A stretch of 64,000 bases of DNA from Rhabdothermincola salaria (GTDB lineage: Bacteria > Actinomycetota > Acidimicrobiia > Acidimicrobiales > Acidimicrobilacustridaceae), in contig NZ_JAJQXW010000002.1 of NCBI RefSeq assembly GCF_021246445.1, forward strand, positions 620,001 through 684,000, written 5' to 3'. The translations under genes were made by a program, and so were the position numbers. The notes below the pieces were generated by a model. The model did no database searches. It was not told the origin of the DNA and worked only from the letters and a program-made list of their open reading frames with translations. Shown in pieces: positions 23,717 to 34,003 of the stretch; within the stretch, counting starts at the first letter, position 1; every line of letters starts with the position of its first letter.

Positions 23717-25051
23717 TCACCAGGTCGGCAGGTACCGGTCCAGCTCGAACTGGGTGACCTGGGCCTTGTAGTCGAACCACTCCGAGCGCTTGTTGCGCAG
23801 GAACCATTCGAAGATGTGCTCACCGAGGGCTTCGGCGACCAGCTCGGACTGCTCCATCACGTCGAGGGCGTCGGAGAGCGACTGCGGCAGCGGGCGGATG
23901 CCCTCGGCGGCGCGTTCGGAGGCGGTCATCTCGAACACGTTGGCGAGCGACTCGTTCGGCAGCTCGTAACCGTCCTCGATGCCCTTGAGGCCGGCGGCGA
24001 GGATCACCGAGTAGGCGAGGTACGGGTTGCAGGCCGGGTCGGGAGCCCGGTACTCGATGCGGGTGGAGGACTGCTTGCCTCGTTTGGTGACCGGGATGCG
24101 GATGAGGGCCGACCGGTTGTTGCGGGCCCACGTGACGTAGACGGGGGCTTCGTAGCCGGCGATGAGGCGCTTGTAGGAGTTCACCAGCTGGTTGGTGACC
24201 GCGGTGATCTCGGGAGCGTGGTGCATCAGCCCGGCGATGAAGCCACGGGCGACCTTGGACAGCCCGTACTGGTCGCCGGGGTCGTGGAAGGCGTTCTCGT
24301 CGCCCTCGAACAGCGAGAGGTGGGTGTGCATCCCCGAGCCCTGCACGCCGGCGAGGGGCTTGGGCATGAACGTGGCGTAGGCCCCCTGCTCCAGGGCGAT
24401 CTCGCGCACGACGAGGCGGAAGGTCATGACGTTGTCGGCCATGCTCAGCGCGTCGGTGTAGCGCAGGTCGATCTCGTGCTGGCTGGGAGCGTCCTCGTGG
24501 AAGGAGTACTCCACCGGGATGCCCATGTGCTCGAGGACCAGGAGGGTGCGCTTGCGCAGGTCGCTGGCCACGTCGGCGGTGGTCAGGTCGAAGTACGAGC
24601 CGCTGTCGAGGGCCTCGAGTGGGGTGCTGGCGTCGCCGTTGCGGAAGTAGAAGAACTCCATCTCCGGGGCCACCATGAAGTTGAAGCCGCGGCTGTGGGC
24701 CCGGTCGAGGTTGCGCTTGAGGACCTGGCGGGGGTCACCCTCGAACGGGTTGCCGTCGTGGCTCAAGATGTCGCAGAACATGCGCCCCGACACGTCGGTG
24801 GCGTCGCCCCACGGCAGCAGCTCGAAGGTGTTGGGGTCGGGCTTGGCGAGCACGTCGCTCTCCTGCACCCGGCTGAAGCCGTCGATGGCTGACCCGTCGA
24901 AGTGCATGCCTTCCTCGAAGGCGTTCTCGAGCTCGGCGGGCGAGATGGCGACCGATTTGAGCTGGCCGAGCACGTCGGTGAACCACAGGCGGATGAGGCG
25001 GACGCCGCGCTCCTCGACGGTGCGCAGCACGTAGTCCTGCTGGCGTTCCAT
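23717..25051 (-). CDS. glnA2: Glutamine synthetase type I, likely non-adenylylated form
   Basis: 444 aa. ATP-dependent ligation of ammonia to glutamate. Visible: [15 protein letters not shown], the metal/glutamate site [20 protein letters not shown] (His-loop), [18 protein letters not shown] and [15 protein letters not shown]. The Tyr of the NLYDLP adenylylation loop is absent (the region reads GYELPNES), so GlnE should not modify it. Length fits the GSI-alpha group. Divergent from the second GS, followed by the GlnR-like regulator. ATG 25051. Confidence 0.9.
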   Translation of the reverse strand: MERQQDYVLRTVEERGVRLIRLWFTDVLGQLKSVAISPAELENAFEEGMHFDGSAIDGFSRVQESDVLAKPDPNTFELLPWGDATDVSGRMFCDILSHDGNPFEGDPRQVLKRNLDRAHSRGFNFMVAPEMEFFYFRNGDASTPLEALDSGSYFDLTTADVASDLRKRTLLVLEHMGIPVEYSFHEDAPSQHEIDLRYTDALSMADNVMTFRLVVREIALEQGAYATFMPKPLAGVQGSGMHTHLSLFEGDENAFHDPGDQYGLSKVARGFIAGLMHHAPEITAVTNQLVNSYKRLIAGYEAPVYVTWARNNRSALIRIPVTKRGKQSSTRIEYRAPDPACNPYLAYSVILAAGLKGIEDGYELPNESLANVFEMTASERAAEGIRPLPQSLSDALDVMEQSELVAEALGEHIFEWFLRNKRSEWFDYKAQVTQFELDRYLPTW

Positions 25052-25123
25052 GAGCCGGATCCTCGCACAGCTCCTCGACCAGTCCCAGGGCGACGGTCAC
25101 ACCGAGGGCCTGCTTCATCTAGC

Positions 25124-25152
25124 GTTCACAAACGGGCAACAGGGCGGAAAAC
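25124..25152. promoter_or_regulatory. Candidate GlnR box between divergent glutamine synthetases
   Basis: TTCAC-n6-GCAAC-n6-GAAAA: spacing matches the actinobacterial GlnR a/b-site pattern gTnAC-n6-GaAAC, with one mismatch in each of the first two blocks. It lies in the 240-bp shared upstream region. Confidence 0.35.
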
Positions 25153-25291
25153 CCCCGCTGACACGCTGAACATCGACCGGACACCCGCGCGTCGTACCTG
25201 CGCCCCCGATGGCACTGGTGGGAATGCCGGGCACCGGTCAAGATCTCGACAACCACTGCGGCATGTGGGCCGCACACCCCCAGGAGGAACC

Positions 25292-26719
25292 GTGCAGGAA
25301 CGCACCCCCGAAGAAGTGCTGGCGATGGTCAAGGACGAGGAGTGCGAGTTCGTCGATCTCCGCTTCTCCGACCTGCCGGGCGTCATGCAGCACGTGACCA
25401 TCCCCGCCCACGTGCTGAGCGAAGACCACTTCACCGACGGCCACGGCTTCGACGGTTCCTCGGTGCGCGGGTTCCAGGAGATCCAGGAATCCGACATGGT
25501 CCTGATCACCGACCCCAACACGGCGTACATGGACCCGTTCATGAAGCGCAAGACCATGGTGATCCACTGCTACGTGGCCGATCCGGTCACCGGTGAGAGC
25601 TACAGCCGTGACCCCCGCTACGTGGCCCAGAAGGCCGAGGCCTACCTCAAGAGCACCGGCATCGCCGACACCGCCTTCTTCGGTCCCGAGGCCGAGTTCT
25701 TCGTCTTCGACGACGTGCGCTTCGACACCCAGCCCAACGGTTCCTTCTACGCGGTCGACTCCATCGAGGGCGTCTGGAACACCGGCACCGAGGAGCTGGG
25801 CGGCAACCTCTCCTACAAGCCGCGCACCAAGCAGGGCTACTTCCCCGTCCCGCCGATGGACCACTACCAGGACCTGCGCTCGGACATGTCGGTCGCCCTG
25901 CACGAGGTGGGCATCGAGACCGAGCTGCACCACCACGAGGTGGCCTCGGGTGGTCAGGGCGAGATCGGCATCAAGTTCAACACCCTCCAGTCCATGGCCG
26001 ACCAGCTCATGACCTTCAAGTACATCCTCAAGGGCGTGGCCTGGCAGGCCGGCAAGTCGCTGACCTTCATGCCCAAGCCGATCTTCGAGGACAACGGCTC
26101 GGGCATGCACACCCACCAGTCGCTCTGGAAGGGCGGCGAGCCGCTGTTCTTCGACGAGGCCGGCTACGCCGGGCTGTCCGACACCGCCCGCTGGTACATC
26201 GGCGGCCTGCTGCACCACGCCCACGCTGTCATCGCCTTCACCAACCCGACGACCAACAGCTTCAAGCGGCTGGTCCCGGGCTACGAAGCGCCGGTGAACC
26301 TGGTGTACAGCCAGCGAAACCGTTCGGCCTCGTGCCGCATCCCGCTGGCGTCGCAGAGCCCGAAGGCCAAGCGCATCGAGTTCCGCTGCCCCGACTCCAC
26401 GTCGAACCCCTACCTGGCCTTCTCGGCCATGATGCTCGCCGGCCTCGACGGCATCCAGAACCGCATCGAGCCGCCGGCGCCGGTCGACAAGGACCTCTAC
26501 GACCTCCCGCCCGAGGAGCTGGCCAAGGTGCCGCAGGTGCCCGCCACGCTCGAGCAGGCCCTCGACGCCCTGGAGTCCGACAACGACTTCTTGAAGGCCG
26601 GCGGGGTGTTCACGGACGACCTCATCGACACCTGGGTGGAGTACAAGCGCAAGAACGAGGTGGACGCCATCCGCCTGCGCCCGCACCCCTATGAGTTCTC
26701 GATGTACTACGACATCTGA
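25292..26719 (+). CDS. glnA: Glutamine synthetase type I with adenylylation site
   Basis: 475 aa, the main biosynthetic dodecameric GS. It has [60 protein letters not shown] and [15 protein letters not shown]. The adenylylation Tyr is Tyr403 in [11 protein letters not shown], the target of GlnE, which is encoded at 34004-36736. GTG 25292 is fixed by AGGAGG (25282-25287), 4 nt upstream. The frame is open 390 bp further upstream, across the promoter region, but that part is not coding. A strong hairpin follows. Confidence 0.96.
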   Translation: MQERTPEEVLAMVKDEECEFVDLRFSDLPGVMQHVTIPAHVLSEDHFTDGHGFDGSSVRGFQEIQESDMVLITDPNTAYMDPFMKRKTMVIHCYVADPVTGESYSRDPRYVAQKAEAYLKSTGIADTAFFGPEAEFFVFDDVRFDTQPNGSFYAVDSIEGVWNTGTEELGGNLSYKPRTKQGYFPVPPMDHYQDLRSDMSVALHEVGIETELHHHEVASGGQGEIGIKFNTLQSMADQLMTFKYILKGVAWQAGKSLTFMPKPIFEDNGSGMHTHQSLWKGGEPLFFDEAGYAGLSDTARWYIGGLLHHAHAVIAFTNPTTNSFKRLVPGYEAPVNLVYSQRNRSASCRIPLASQSPKAKRIEFRCPDSTSNPYLAFSAMMLAGLDGIQNRIEPPAPVDKDLYDLPPEELAKVPQVPATLEQALDALESDNDFLKAGGVFTDDLIDTWVEYKRKNEVDAIRLRPHPYEFSMYYDI

Positions 26720-26731
26720 TCCGAAGGTTCT

Positions 26732-26783
26732 GCGAGACCGCAGGTCGGAGGCCAGAAATGCCCTCTGACCTGCGGTTTCTCGC
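26732..26783 (+). terminator. Terminator after glnA
   Basis: A long imperfect stem (GCGAGACCGCAGGTC...GAGG against CCTC...GACCTGCGG..TCTCGC), about 20 bp, loop about 9 nt, beginning 13 bp after the stop. Confidence 0.7.
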
Positions 26784-26930
26784 GTCCGGGGAGTGCCGTT
26801 CCGTCCGCCCTGATCCGCCCCTGTTCTCAGGATGCAGCGGACTGGCCGCGTCCTGGAGCCTGGTCGGCTTCGGGCGTTGCGATCCCTCGGCTGGGTCAGG
26901 CCACGAAGATGCTCGGTTCGGAGGTCCGGG

Positions 26931-28112
26931 TCAGCCGACGGCGCCGCTCTGACGCAGGGCGTCGGGGTCCAACCCGGCCTGGCGCAGCACGGCGTCGGTG
27001 TCGGCGCCCGGGTAGGCGTAGTTGTTCCCCGGGCGGCCGGGGGTGCGCGACAAGCGGGGAGCCGGGACCAGCTCGGTGCCGCCGCCGGGAGCCTCGGTGA
27101 ACGCCCCGCGGGCCACGTTGTGGGGGTGGTCGGGGGCCTCCGCCAGGCGGTAGACGGGGGCGAAGCACACGTCGGTGCCGCCGAGCAGCTCCTCCCACTC
27201 GTCGCGGGTACGGGTGCGCATGACCTGCTGGAAGATGTCGAACAGGGCGTCCCAGTTGGCCGGGTCGTCACGATCCGGCAGCGACGCGGGGTCGAGCTCC
27301 AGGCGGGCCAGCAGCTCGGCGTAGAACTGGGGCTCGATCGGGGCGAGGGTCACGTACTGGCCGTCGCTCGTCTCGTAGACGTTGTAGGAGGGCGACCCGC
27401 CGTCGAAGAAGTTGGTGCCGATGTCCTCGGTGTGCATGCCGCTGCGGGCCATGCCGTAGAAGACCGAGTAGAGGGCCATGACCCCGTCGACCATGGCCGT
27501 GTCGACCACCTGTCCGTGCCCGGAGCGCTGGGCCTCGAACAGGGCGCACACCACCCCGTAGGCCAGGTGCAGGCCGCCGCCGGCGAAGTCGCCGAGCACC
27601 TGCAGCAGCGGGATGGGCGCCCCGTGCTTGGGGCCGATGGAGCCGATGGCTCCCGTGATGGCCTCGTAGTTGAGCGAGTGTCCGGCGCTGTGGGCCAGCG
27701 GGCCGTCCTGACCCCAGCCGGTGAGGCGTCCGTAGACCAGGCGGGGGTTCACGGCGAGGAGGTCGTCGGGGCCGATGCCGAGGCGTTCGCACACGCCGGG
27801 CCGGAAGGACTCGACGAAGGCGTCGGCCGTCGCCGCCAGGGCCTCGATGACGGCGACGCCCTCGGGGTGCTTGAGGTCGACGGCGATGGACCGGCGGCCC
27901 CGGTTGTACTCGGAGTAGGTGAAGGGCACCGGTTCGGGTGGCACCTCGCTGACCCGGTGCACCCGGATGACGTCGGCACCCATGTCGGCCAGCTTCTGGG
28001 TGCCGAACGGCAGCGCCCCCAGCCCGGCCATCTCGATGACGGTCACGCCCTGCAGCGGCCCACCCGGCTCGCGCTCGTCCACGTCGATCCCCTTCGCGTC
28101 GTGGGAGGGCAT
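26931..28112 (-). CDS. CaiB/BaiF family (type III) CoA-transferase or acyl-CoA racemase
   Basis: 393 aa. Blocks of the family are visible: GVTVIEMAGLGALPFGTQKLADMGADVIRV (about 22-51), NRGRRSIAVDLK, ERLGIGPDDLLAVNPRLVYGRLTGWGQDGP and GHSLNYEAITGAIGSIGP. The order and the closeness to alpha-methylacyl-CoA racemases suggest epimerisation of 2-methyl-branched acyl-CoA, as in sterol or branched-chain degradation; CoA transfer is the alternative. ATG 28112. Confidence 0.88.
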   Translation of the reverse strand: MPSHDAKGIDVDEREPGGPLQGVTVIEMAGLGALPFGTQKLADMGADVIRVHRVSEVPPEPVPFTYSEYNRGRRSIAVDLKHPEGVAVIEALAATADAFVESFRPGVCERLGIGPDDLLAVNPRLVYGRLTGWGQDGPLAHSAGHSLNYEAITGAIGSIGPKHGAPIPLLQVLGDFAGGGLHLAYGVVCALFEAQRSGHGQVVDTAMVDGVMALYSVFYGMARSGMHTEDIGTNFFDGGSPSYNVYETSDGQYVTLAPIEPQFYAELLARLELDPASLPDRDDPANWDALFDIFQQVMRTRTRDEWEELLGGTDVCFAPVYRLAEAPDHPHNVARGAFTEAPGGGTELVPAPRLSRTPGRPGNNYAYPGADTDAVLRQAGLDPDALRQSGAVG

Positions 28113-28243
28113 CGTCGTGTCGCCCCCCGAAGCTCGCCCCGAAGGTAGTTCGCGGTGCTCCGCCGGGGTTCCGAGGCAGGGTGCGGCCCGGAACCGGCAC
28201 GACAGACGGCCGACTGCGGCCGGCTGCGGCCGGGAGAGGGCGG

Positions 28244-28249
28244 TAGACA
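28244..28249 (+). promoter_or_regulatory. Weak -10 box before 28256 gene
   Basis: TAGACA, 6 nt before ATG 28256; the last base deviates from TANNNT. Confidence 0.3.
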
Positions 28250-28255
28250 GGGTGG

Positions 28256-28972
28256 ATGCGCGTCCCTTCCGGTACCGACGGGATCGTGGTGGAGTTCAGC
28301 CGCCCGAGCGACTTCGCGGTCGAGGACGACTGGGACGCCTGGTCCGGGGAGGTCCACGTCCCGGCCGTGGCGGCGGCGTCGGGGGCGTGGGTGGCCACCC
28401 GCTGGGAGGTGGACGACCGGCCGGAGGGCTTCGCCCCGCCGGTGGGCTTCACCCACGTCACCATCTACGAGCTCTCCGATGTCGAGCGGGGCGCCCCGGC
28501 GCTGCTCGACCGGCTCGACGCCGGGCGCTCCGACGGCACCCACCACCCGGCCCACGTCGTCAGCGCCGTCGACGTCTTCGTCCCCACCGGGAGCCGGTGG
28601 CGGGGCCGGCGCGAGCCGTCGGCGGCCCTCACCGGCCAGGTGGTCGCCTACGTCGGACCCACCGATCCGGCGGTCACCGAACCGTGGAGCCGGTGGCTCG
28701 ACGAGGTGCACGTGGTCGACATGGTCGACTCCGGGGCCTTCGCCGACGCGTCGCGGTGGGTGCGCCGTGAACCCGCCCGGTTCGGTCCCAACTTCTTCAC
28801 CGTCTACGACGTGGAGCTCGACGACGTGGCCGAGGCGGTGGCCCTCTCCGGAGCGGCCATGGGACCGGCGCACCACGCCGGTCGGGTCATGGCCGAGCAC
28901 TCCGGAGGGCTGCGGGCCGCACTGCGGGCCACGGCTCCGCACGGGGGTCGAGGCCACCGGCCGTCACCCTGA
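28256..28972 (+). CDS. Uncharacterised protein with two related halves (dimeric alpha/beta-barrel-like)
   Basis: 238 aa, no signal peptide or membrane segment. The two halves look alike: VVEFSRPSDFAVEDDWDAW...VHVPAV at 11-38 and VVAYVGPTDPAVTEPWSRW...VHVVDM near 122-150, each followed by a WxxxxEP..F.....FTxVxxYEL/DxE-type strand. This resembles the ferredoxin-like dimeric alpha/beta-barrel (EthD-like) fold duplicated in one chain. Function unknown. It lies between a CoA-transferase and an amidohydrolase. ATG 28256. Confidence 0.65.
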   Translation: MRVPSGTDGIVVEFSRPSDFAVEDDWDAWSGEVHVPAVAAASGAWVATRWEVDDRPEGFAPPVGFTHVTIYELSDVERGAPALLDRLDAGRSDGTHHPAHVVSAVDVFVPTGSRWRGRREPSAALTGQVVAYVGPTDPAVTEPWSRWLDEVHVVDMVDSGAFADASRWVRREPARFGPNFFTVYDVELDDVAEAVALSGAAMGPAHHAGRVMAEHSGGLRAALRATAPHGGRGHRPSP

Positions 28973-29024
28973 CGGCGCCGGGTGACCCGGTGACCCGGTG
29001 CCCGGTCCTCGTCGCCGAGGCGGG

Positions 29025-30443
29025 TCAGCGGGCCAGGAGCTCCTTCACCTCGGCCTCCACCACGGTGCCGTCGAAGAACCCCGGGTCGGTCGAGGTGAAC
29101 AGGCGGGCCACGTTGCCGAACATGAAGTCGGCGAACTGCGAGCGGGTCACGAGACCGTGCTCGACCAGCTCCCAGGCCTCGGGCAGCACCTCCGTGAAGT
29201 CGGGGACGTCCCAGTGCCCGATGTCGGAGGCGAACATGGCCTGCAGCTGGCTCCCGCCGGGGTTGATGCGACCGTCGAAGGCCAGGGCGTTCATGGGGTC
29301 GTCGGCCTCGCAGCCGAAGAAGCACTGCCGGGTGAACACCGACACGATGTCGTCGACCGACCGGATGCCGCTGCGGGCCCACTCGTCGAGCGTGGCCGGG
29401 TCCTCGTCGGGGTCGGAGAGGAAGCCGAGGGTCTCGTCGAGGCGATCCCGTCGCTCTTGGAAGGCGGGGTCGGCGTGGGCGTCGAACAACGAGCGCAGCT
29501 CGTCCCGGTCGAGGTGGGCCGGGTCGTAGTGGGCCAGGGCCTCACGGTTCCGCTTCTCGAAGTGGCTGACCGCGTCGGCGAGCAGGTTGCACGCCCAGGC
29601 CGCACCCCCTTCGAGGAAGGCGAAGGAGAGCTCGGGGAAGCGGGTCATGGCGCCGCCGAAGAACAGCGAGCGGCACACGGCCTCGCTGCCGGCGGCAAAG
29701 TTCCCGATGTGGTTGGCCACGTAGTTGGTGGGCGAGACCCGGCTGCCGAAGCCGATGCCGGTGGAGTGGAAGGTGGGCGACACCCCCAGCTCGACGCAGC
29801 GGGCCCACAGCGGGTCGTAGTCGTGGACGCTGTCGAGGCCCAGGCCGTCGACCCACCGGGCGGCCCGATCCGACGGGTCGTGGCCCGGGGTGGGGCGCAG
29901 GACCAACCCCCCGAACAGGAAGCCCTTCAGCCCCAACGTGGTGGTGGCGTGCTCGAGCTCGGCGATGGCCTCGTCGGGGTCGTAGGTGGGGATCACGCCC
30001 ACCGGACGGAGCCGGTCGGAGTAGGGGCCGTAGGCCTCGGCGTAGTAGCGGTTGCAGGCCCGGGCGACGGCGCGGCGCAGCTCGTCGTCGTCGACGGCCA
30101 TGACCGTGAGGCCCACGGTCGGGTAGAGCACGGCGACGTCGATGCCCAGCTCGTCGAGGCGGTCGTACAGCAGGCCGGGCACGATCGCCGTGGCCCGGTC
30201 CCTGGTGTTGCGGGCCGGCACGCCCCACCACCCGGTGCGGGCGACGGCGTGGGCCCGGCGGGTCTCGAGGTCGAGCCCCCGGCGCATGGCCGCCGAGCCG
30301 ACCAGGGCGTCGAAGCGATCAGCCACCGCCCCGCCGGCCTCGTCGGCCACCAGGTCGCGCAACAGCGGGATGAACTCGATGATGTGGCCGTCGGCGTCGA
30401 TCACCGGATGGTCGAGCTCGGCTCGGATCTGCGCGGCGTCCAT
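29025..30443 (-). CDS. Amidohydrolase-related (amidohydro_2) TIM-barrel protein
   Basis: 472 aa. It starts with VIDADGHI (metal-binding D-x-H type motif, about 14-21), has LYPTVGL, GFLFGG and HSTGIGFG strand ends, and ends with FASDIGHWDVPDFTEVL, the late Asp of the barrel. Relatives are metal-dependent decarboxylases and hydrolases of aromatic or cyclic acids. Substrate unknown; the neighbouring P450 and CoA-transferase suggest catabolism. ATG 30443 has AGGGGGA about 7 nt upstream. Confidence 0.85.
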   Translation of the reverse strand: MDAAQIRAELDHPVIDADGHIIEFIPLLRDLVADEAGGAVADRFDALVGSAAMRRGLDLETRRAHAVARTGWWGVPARNTRDRATAIVPGLLYDRLDELGIDVAVLYPTVGLTVMAVDDDELRRAVARACNRYYAEAYGPYSDRLRPVGVIPTYDPDEAIAELEHATTTLGLKGFLFGGLVLRPTPGHDPSDRAARWVDGLGLDSVHDYDPLWARCVELGVSPTFHSTGIGFGSRVSPTNYVANHIGNFAAGSEAVCRSLFFGGAMTRFPELSFAFLEGGAAWACNLLADAVSHFEKRNREALAHYDPAHLDRDELRSLFDAHADPAFQERRDRLDETLGFLSDPDEDPATLDEWARSGIRSVDDIVSVFTRQCFFGCEADDPMNALAFDGRINPGGSQLQAMFASDIGHWDVPDFTEVLPEAWELVEHGLVTRSQFADFMFGNVARLFTSTDPGFFDGTVVEAEVKELLAR

Positions 30444-30549
30444 GGACCGTCCCCCTGTCGTTCCGTCCCGACCGGCAACCTACTGCGGCGCGGCCCGCCG
30501 TCCTCGGGTCTGTCACGGGGTGCGCGGCCGGCGACGTGGTGCGCACCGG

Positions 30550-30555
30550 TAGGGT
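30550..30555 (+). promoter_or_regulatory. -10 box for DUF305 gene
   Basis: TAGGGT, 8 nt before ATG 30564; the same hexamer precedes glnE, tRNA-Sec, the helicase and the P450. Confidence 0.5.
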
Positions 30556-30563
30556 TCGCCGCC

Positions 30564-31208
30564 ATGGAAGGTCCTGGTCTGGTCGAGTCGGTGAAGCCGC
30601 GGAGCTCGTTGCAGTGGGTGGTCGCGGTGGTGGCGTTGGCGTTCCTGGCCGGCGCCGTCGGCTACGCCGTGCGGGCCTTCGCCGAACCCAGCCCCAACGA
30701 GCTGTCGGCCACCGATGAGGGCTTCCTGCTCGACATGATCGACCACCACGACCAGGCGGTGGAGATGTCGCTGTTCGTCCTCGGCGAGGCCGAGGACTCC
30801 ACGGTGCGCTCCTTCGCCCAGGAGATCATCCTGCAGCAGCGCTGGGAGCTCGGGCTCATGGAGACCGTGCTCGGTCGCGGGGGCGTCGAACGGGGCACCG
30901 ATCCCGATCGTCCCGCCATGGAGTGGATGGGGATGGCCCCCATGCCGGCGTCGGCGATGCCCGGCATGGCCACCGCCGAGGAGCTCGAGGCGTTGGGCGC
31001 GGCCCCGGCGGGCGAAGCCGAAGAGCTCTTCCTCGAGCTGATGATCGACCACCACGTGGCCGGGGCGGAGATGGGTGAGTACGAGGCCGCCAACGGCTCC
31101 AACGCCTACGTGAAGCAGTTCGCCAGCGACATCGCCCGCAACCAGCTGGCCGAGATCGTCGAGTACGAGCTGGTCCTCGACCGCCTGCGCAGCGGCGACG
31201 CCGGCTGA
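30564..31208 (+). CDS. DUF305 family membrane-anchored protein
   Basis: 214 aa. One N-terminal transmembrane helix (about 18-38) anchors a four-helix ferritin-like domain with the two DUF305 His pairs: MIDHHDQAVEMS (58-69) and MIDHHVAGAEMGEY (near 157-170). Members are linked to metal (copper) handling, but function is unproven. A Met-rich linker (MEWMGMAPMPASAMPGM) between the halves could bind copper. The frame is open far upstream; ATG 30564 is set by the TAGGGT box and the membrane anchor. Confidence 0.88.
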   Translation: MEGPGLVESVKPRSSLQWVVAVVALAFLAGAVGYAVRAFAEPSPNELSATDEGFLLDMIDHHDQAVEMSLFVLGEAEDSTVRSFAQEIILQQRWELGLMETVLGRGGVERGTDPDRPAMEWMGMAPMPASAMPGMATAEELEALGAAPAGEAEELFLELMIDHHVAGAEMGEYEAANGSNAYVKQFASDIARNQLAEIVEYELVLDRLRSGDAG

Positions 31209-31234
31209 CGCAGGCGCGGACCGGTCCCCTTCGT

Positions 31235-31240
31235 TAGGGT
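31235..31240 (+). promoter_or_regulatory. -10 box upstream of P450 gene
   Basis: TAGGGT about 60 nt before ATG 31302; this gene has a leader and an AGGGGGAA ribosome site, unlike the leaderless set. Confidence 0.35.
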
Positions 31241-31301
31241 CCCCGGTCAGGGGAGACCGACGGGGCCTGCGCCGACGTCGGCGACGCACAGGGGGAACAC
31301 C

Positions 31302-32522
31302 ATGGCTCACGCCGTCCGCGACGACATCGATCTGCTCGACGGCAACTGGTACGCCCGCCAGCCCCACGACCTGTGGGCCTGGATGCGCGAGAACGCGCCC
31401 GTGTACCACGACGAGGCCAACGACGTGTGGGGCATCACCCGCTACGACGACGTGCTGGCCATCGAGAAGGACCCGGCCACCTACTCGTCGCAGCGGGCGC
31501 CGCGCCCACACGGCGATCCGTTGCCCATGATGATCTCGATGGACAACCCCGAGCACCAGCGGCGGCGCTCGTTGGTCAACCGGGGGTTCACCCCGAAGCG
31601 GGTGTCCGAACGCGAGGAGCACATCCGATCGCTGTGCACCAGCATCCTCGACAAGGTCACCGAGAAGGGCGAGTGCGACTTCGTGTGGGATGTCGCCGCG
31701 CCCCTGCCCCTGCTGCTCATCGCCGACATGCTGGGCTTCGAACCCGAAGCCCACGACGACCTGCTGCGCTGGTCCGACGACCTGATCAAGGGCACCACCG
31801 CCGACCCGACCCCCGAGGTGCAGGCCGCCACCCTCGAGGCCAGCCTCGGGTTCCGTGAGTACCAGCTCGGCGTCATCGCCGACCGGCGGGCCAAGGCTCC
31901 CCAACCCGACCTCGTCAGCGTGCTCTGCCACGCCGAGATCGACGGCCACAAGCTCGACGACGAGTCGCTCGTGCAGGAGACCCTGCTCATCCTCATCGGC
32001 GGCGACGAGACCACCCGCCATGTGCTCACCGGGGGCGCCCTGGCCCTCATGGAGTGGCCCGACCAGCGCCAGCACCTCATCGACCACCTCGACGAGCCCG
32101 AATCCATGGAGACGGCCGTGGAGGAGCTGCTGCGCTGGGTGACGCCCATCAAGAACATGTCGCGCACCGTCACCCGCGACCTCGAGTTGCGGGGCGAGCA
32201 GCTCCACGAGGGCGATCAGGTCATGCTCATGTACCCGGCCGCCAACCGCGATCCCCGGGTGTTCGACGAGCCCGACCGCTTCGACGTGCAGCGCAACCCG
32301 AACCCGCACCTGGCCTTCGGCTTCGGTCCGCACTTCTGCCTCGGCTCGTCGCTCGCCCGTCTCGAGCTGCGGGTCATGTTCTCCGAGGTGCTGCGGCGCA
32401 TGCCCGACCTCGAGCTGGCCACCGACGAGCCGCTGGAGTGGCGGGCCTCCAACTTCATCACCGGCCCCGAGGCCATGCCGGTGCGCTTCACGCCCACCCC
32501 GGCGCTCGGGGGTCGCGGCTGA
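31302..32522 (+). CDS. Cytochrome P450
   Basis: 406 aa soluble bacterial P450. I-helix GGDETTRH supplies the oxygen-binding region, ExxR is in EELLRW, and the heme loop is FGFGPHFCLG with ligand C346. It needs ferredoxin partners, none of which is adjacent. The subfamily resembles CYP enzymes acting on steroids, terpenes or fatty acids, but no substrate can be assigned. ATG 31302 is supported by AGGGGGAA upstream. Convergent with gdhA. Confidence 0.95.
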   Translation: MAHAVRDDIDLLDGNWYARQPHDLWAWMRENAPVYHDEANDVWGITRYDDVLAIEKDPATYSSQRAPRPHGDPLPMMISMDNPEHQRRRSLVNRGFTPKRVSEREEHIRSLCTSILDKVTEKGECDFVWDVAAPLPLLLIADMLGFEPEAHDDLLRWSDDLIKGTTADPTPEVQAATLEASLGFREYQLGVIADRRAKAPQPDLVSVLCHAEIDGHKLDDESLVQETLLILIGGDETTRHVLTGGALALMEWPDQRQHLIDHLDEPESMETAVEELLRWVTPIKNMSRTVTRDLELRGEQLHEGDQVMLMYPAANRDPRVFDEPDRFDVQRNPNPHLAFGFGPHFCLGSSLARLELRVMFSEVLRRMPDLELATDEPLEWRASNFITGPEAMPVRFTPTPALGGRG

Positions 32523-32552
32523 CCCCGGAGGTCCTCGGCCTCTCGCCGGGGT
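32522..32552. terminator. Candidate terminator between P450 and gdhA
   Basis: ACCCCGG / CCGGGGT, 7-bp stem with a nested GAGG/CCTC pair, between convergent genes. Confidence 0.4.
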
Positions 32553-32567
32553 GGGAACGGGAGTGCG

Positions 32568-33944
<1,377 letters not shown>

Positions 33945-34003
33945 TCAAGGGTGGTGCAGGCCGGAAGATGAACGCAATCTGACGAGCTGCCCGCGGTCGG
34001 GGA

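Noticed and set aside
24902-25291. N-terminal extension of glnA
   Set aside because: It crosses the divergent promoter region and the start of the other GS gene; the GTG at 25292 has an ideal ribosome site and gives the canonical N-terminus.
28998-30563. Long plus-strand frame upstream of the DUF305 gene
   Set aside because: It is antisense to the amidohydrolase; the membrane anchor and TAGGGT box fix the DUF305 start at 30564.
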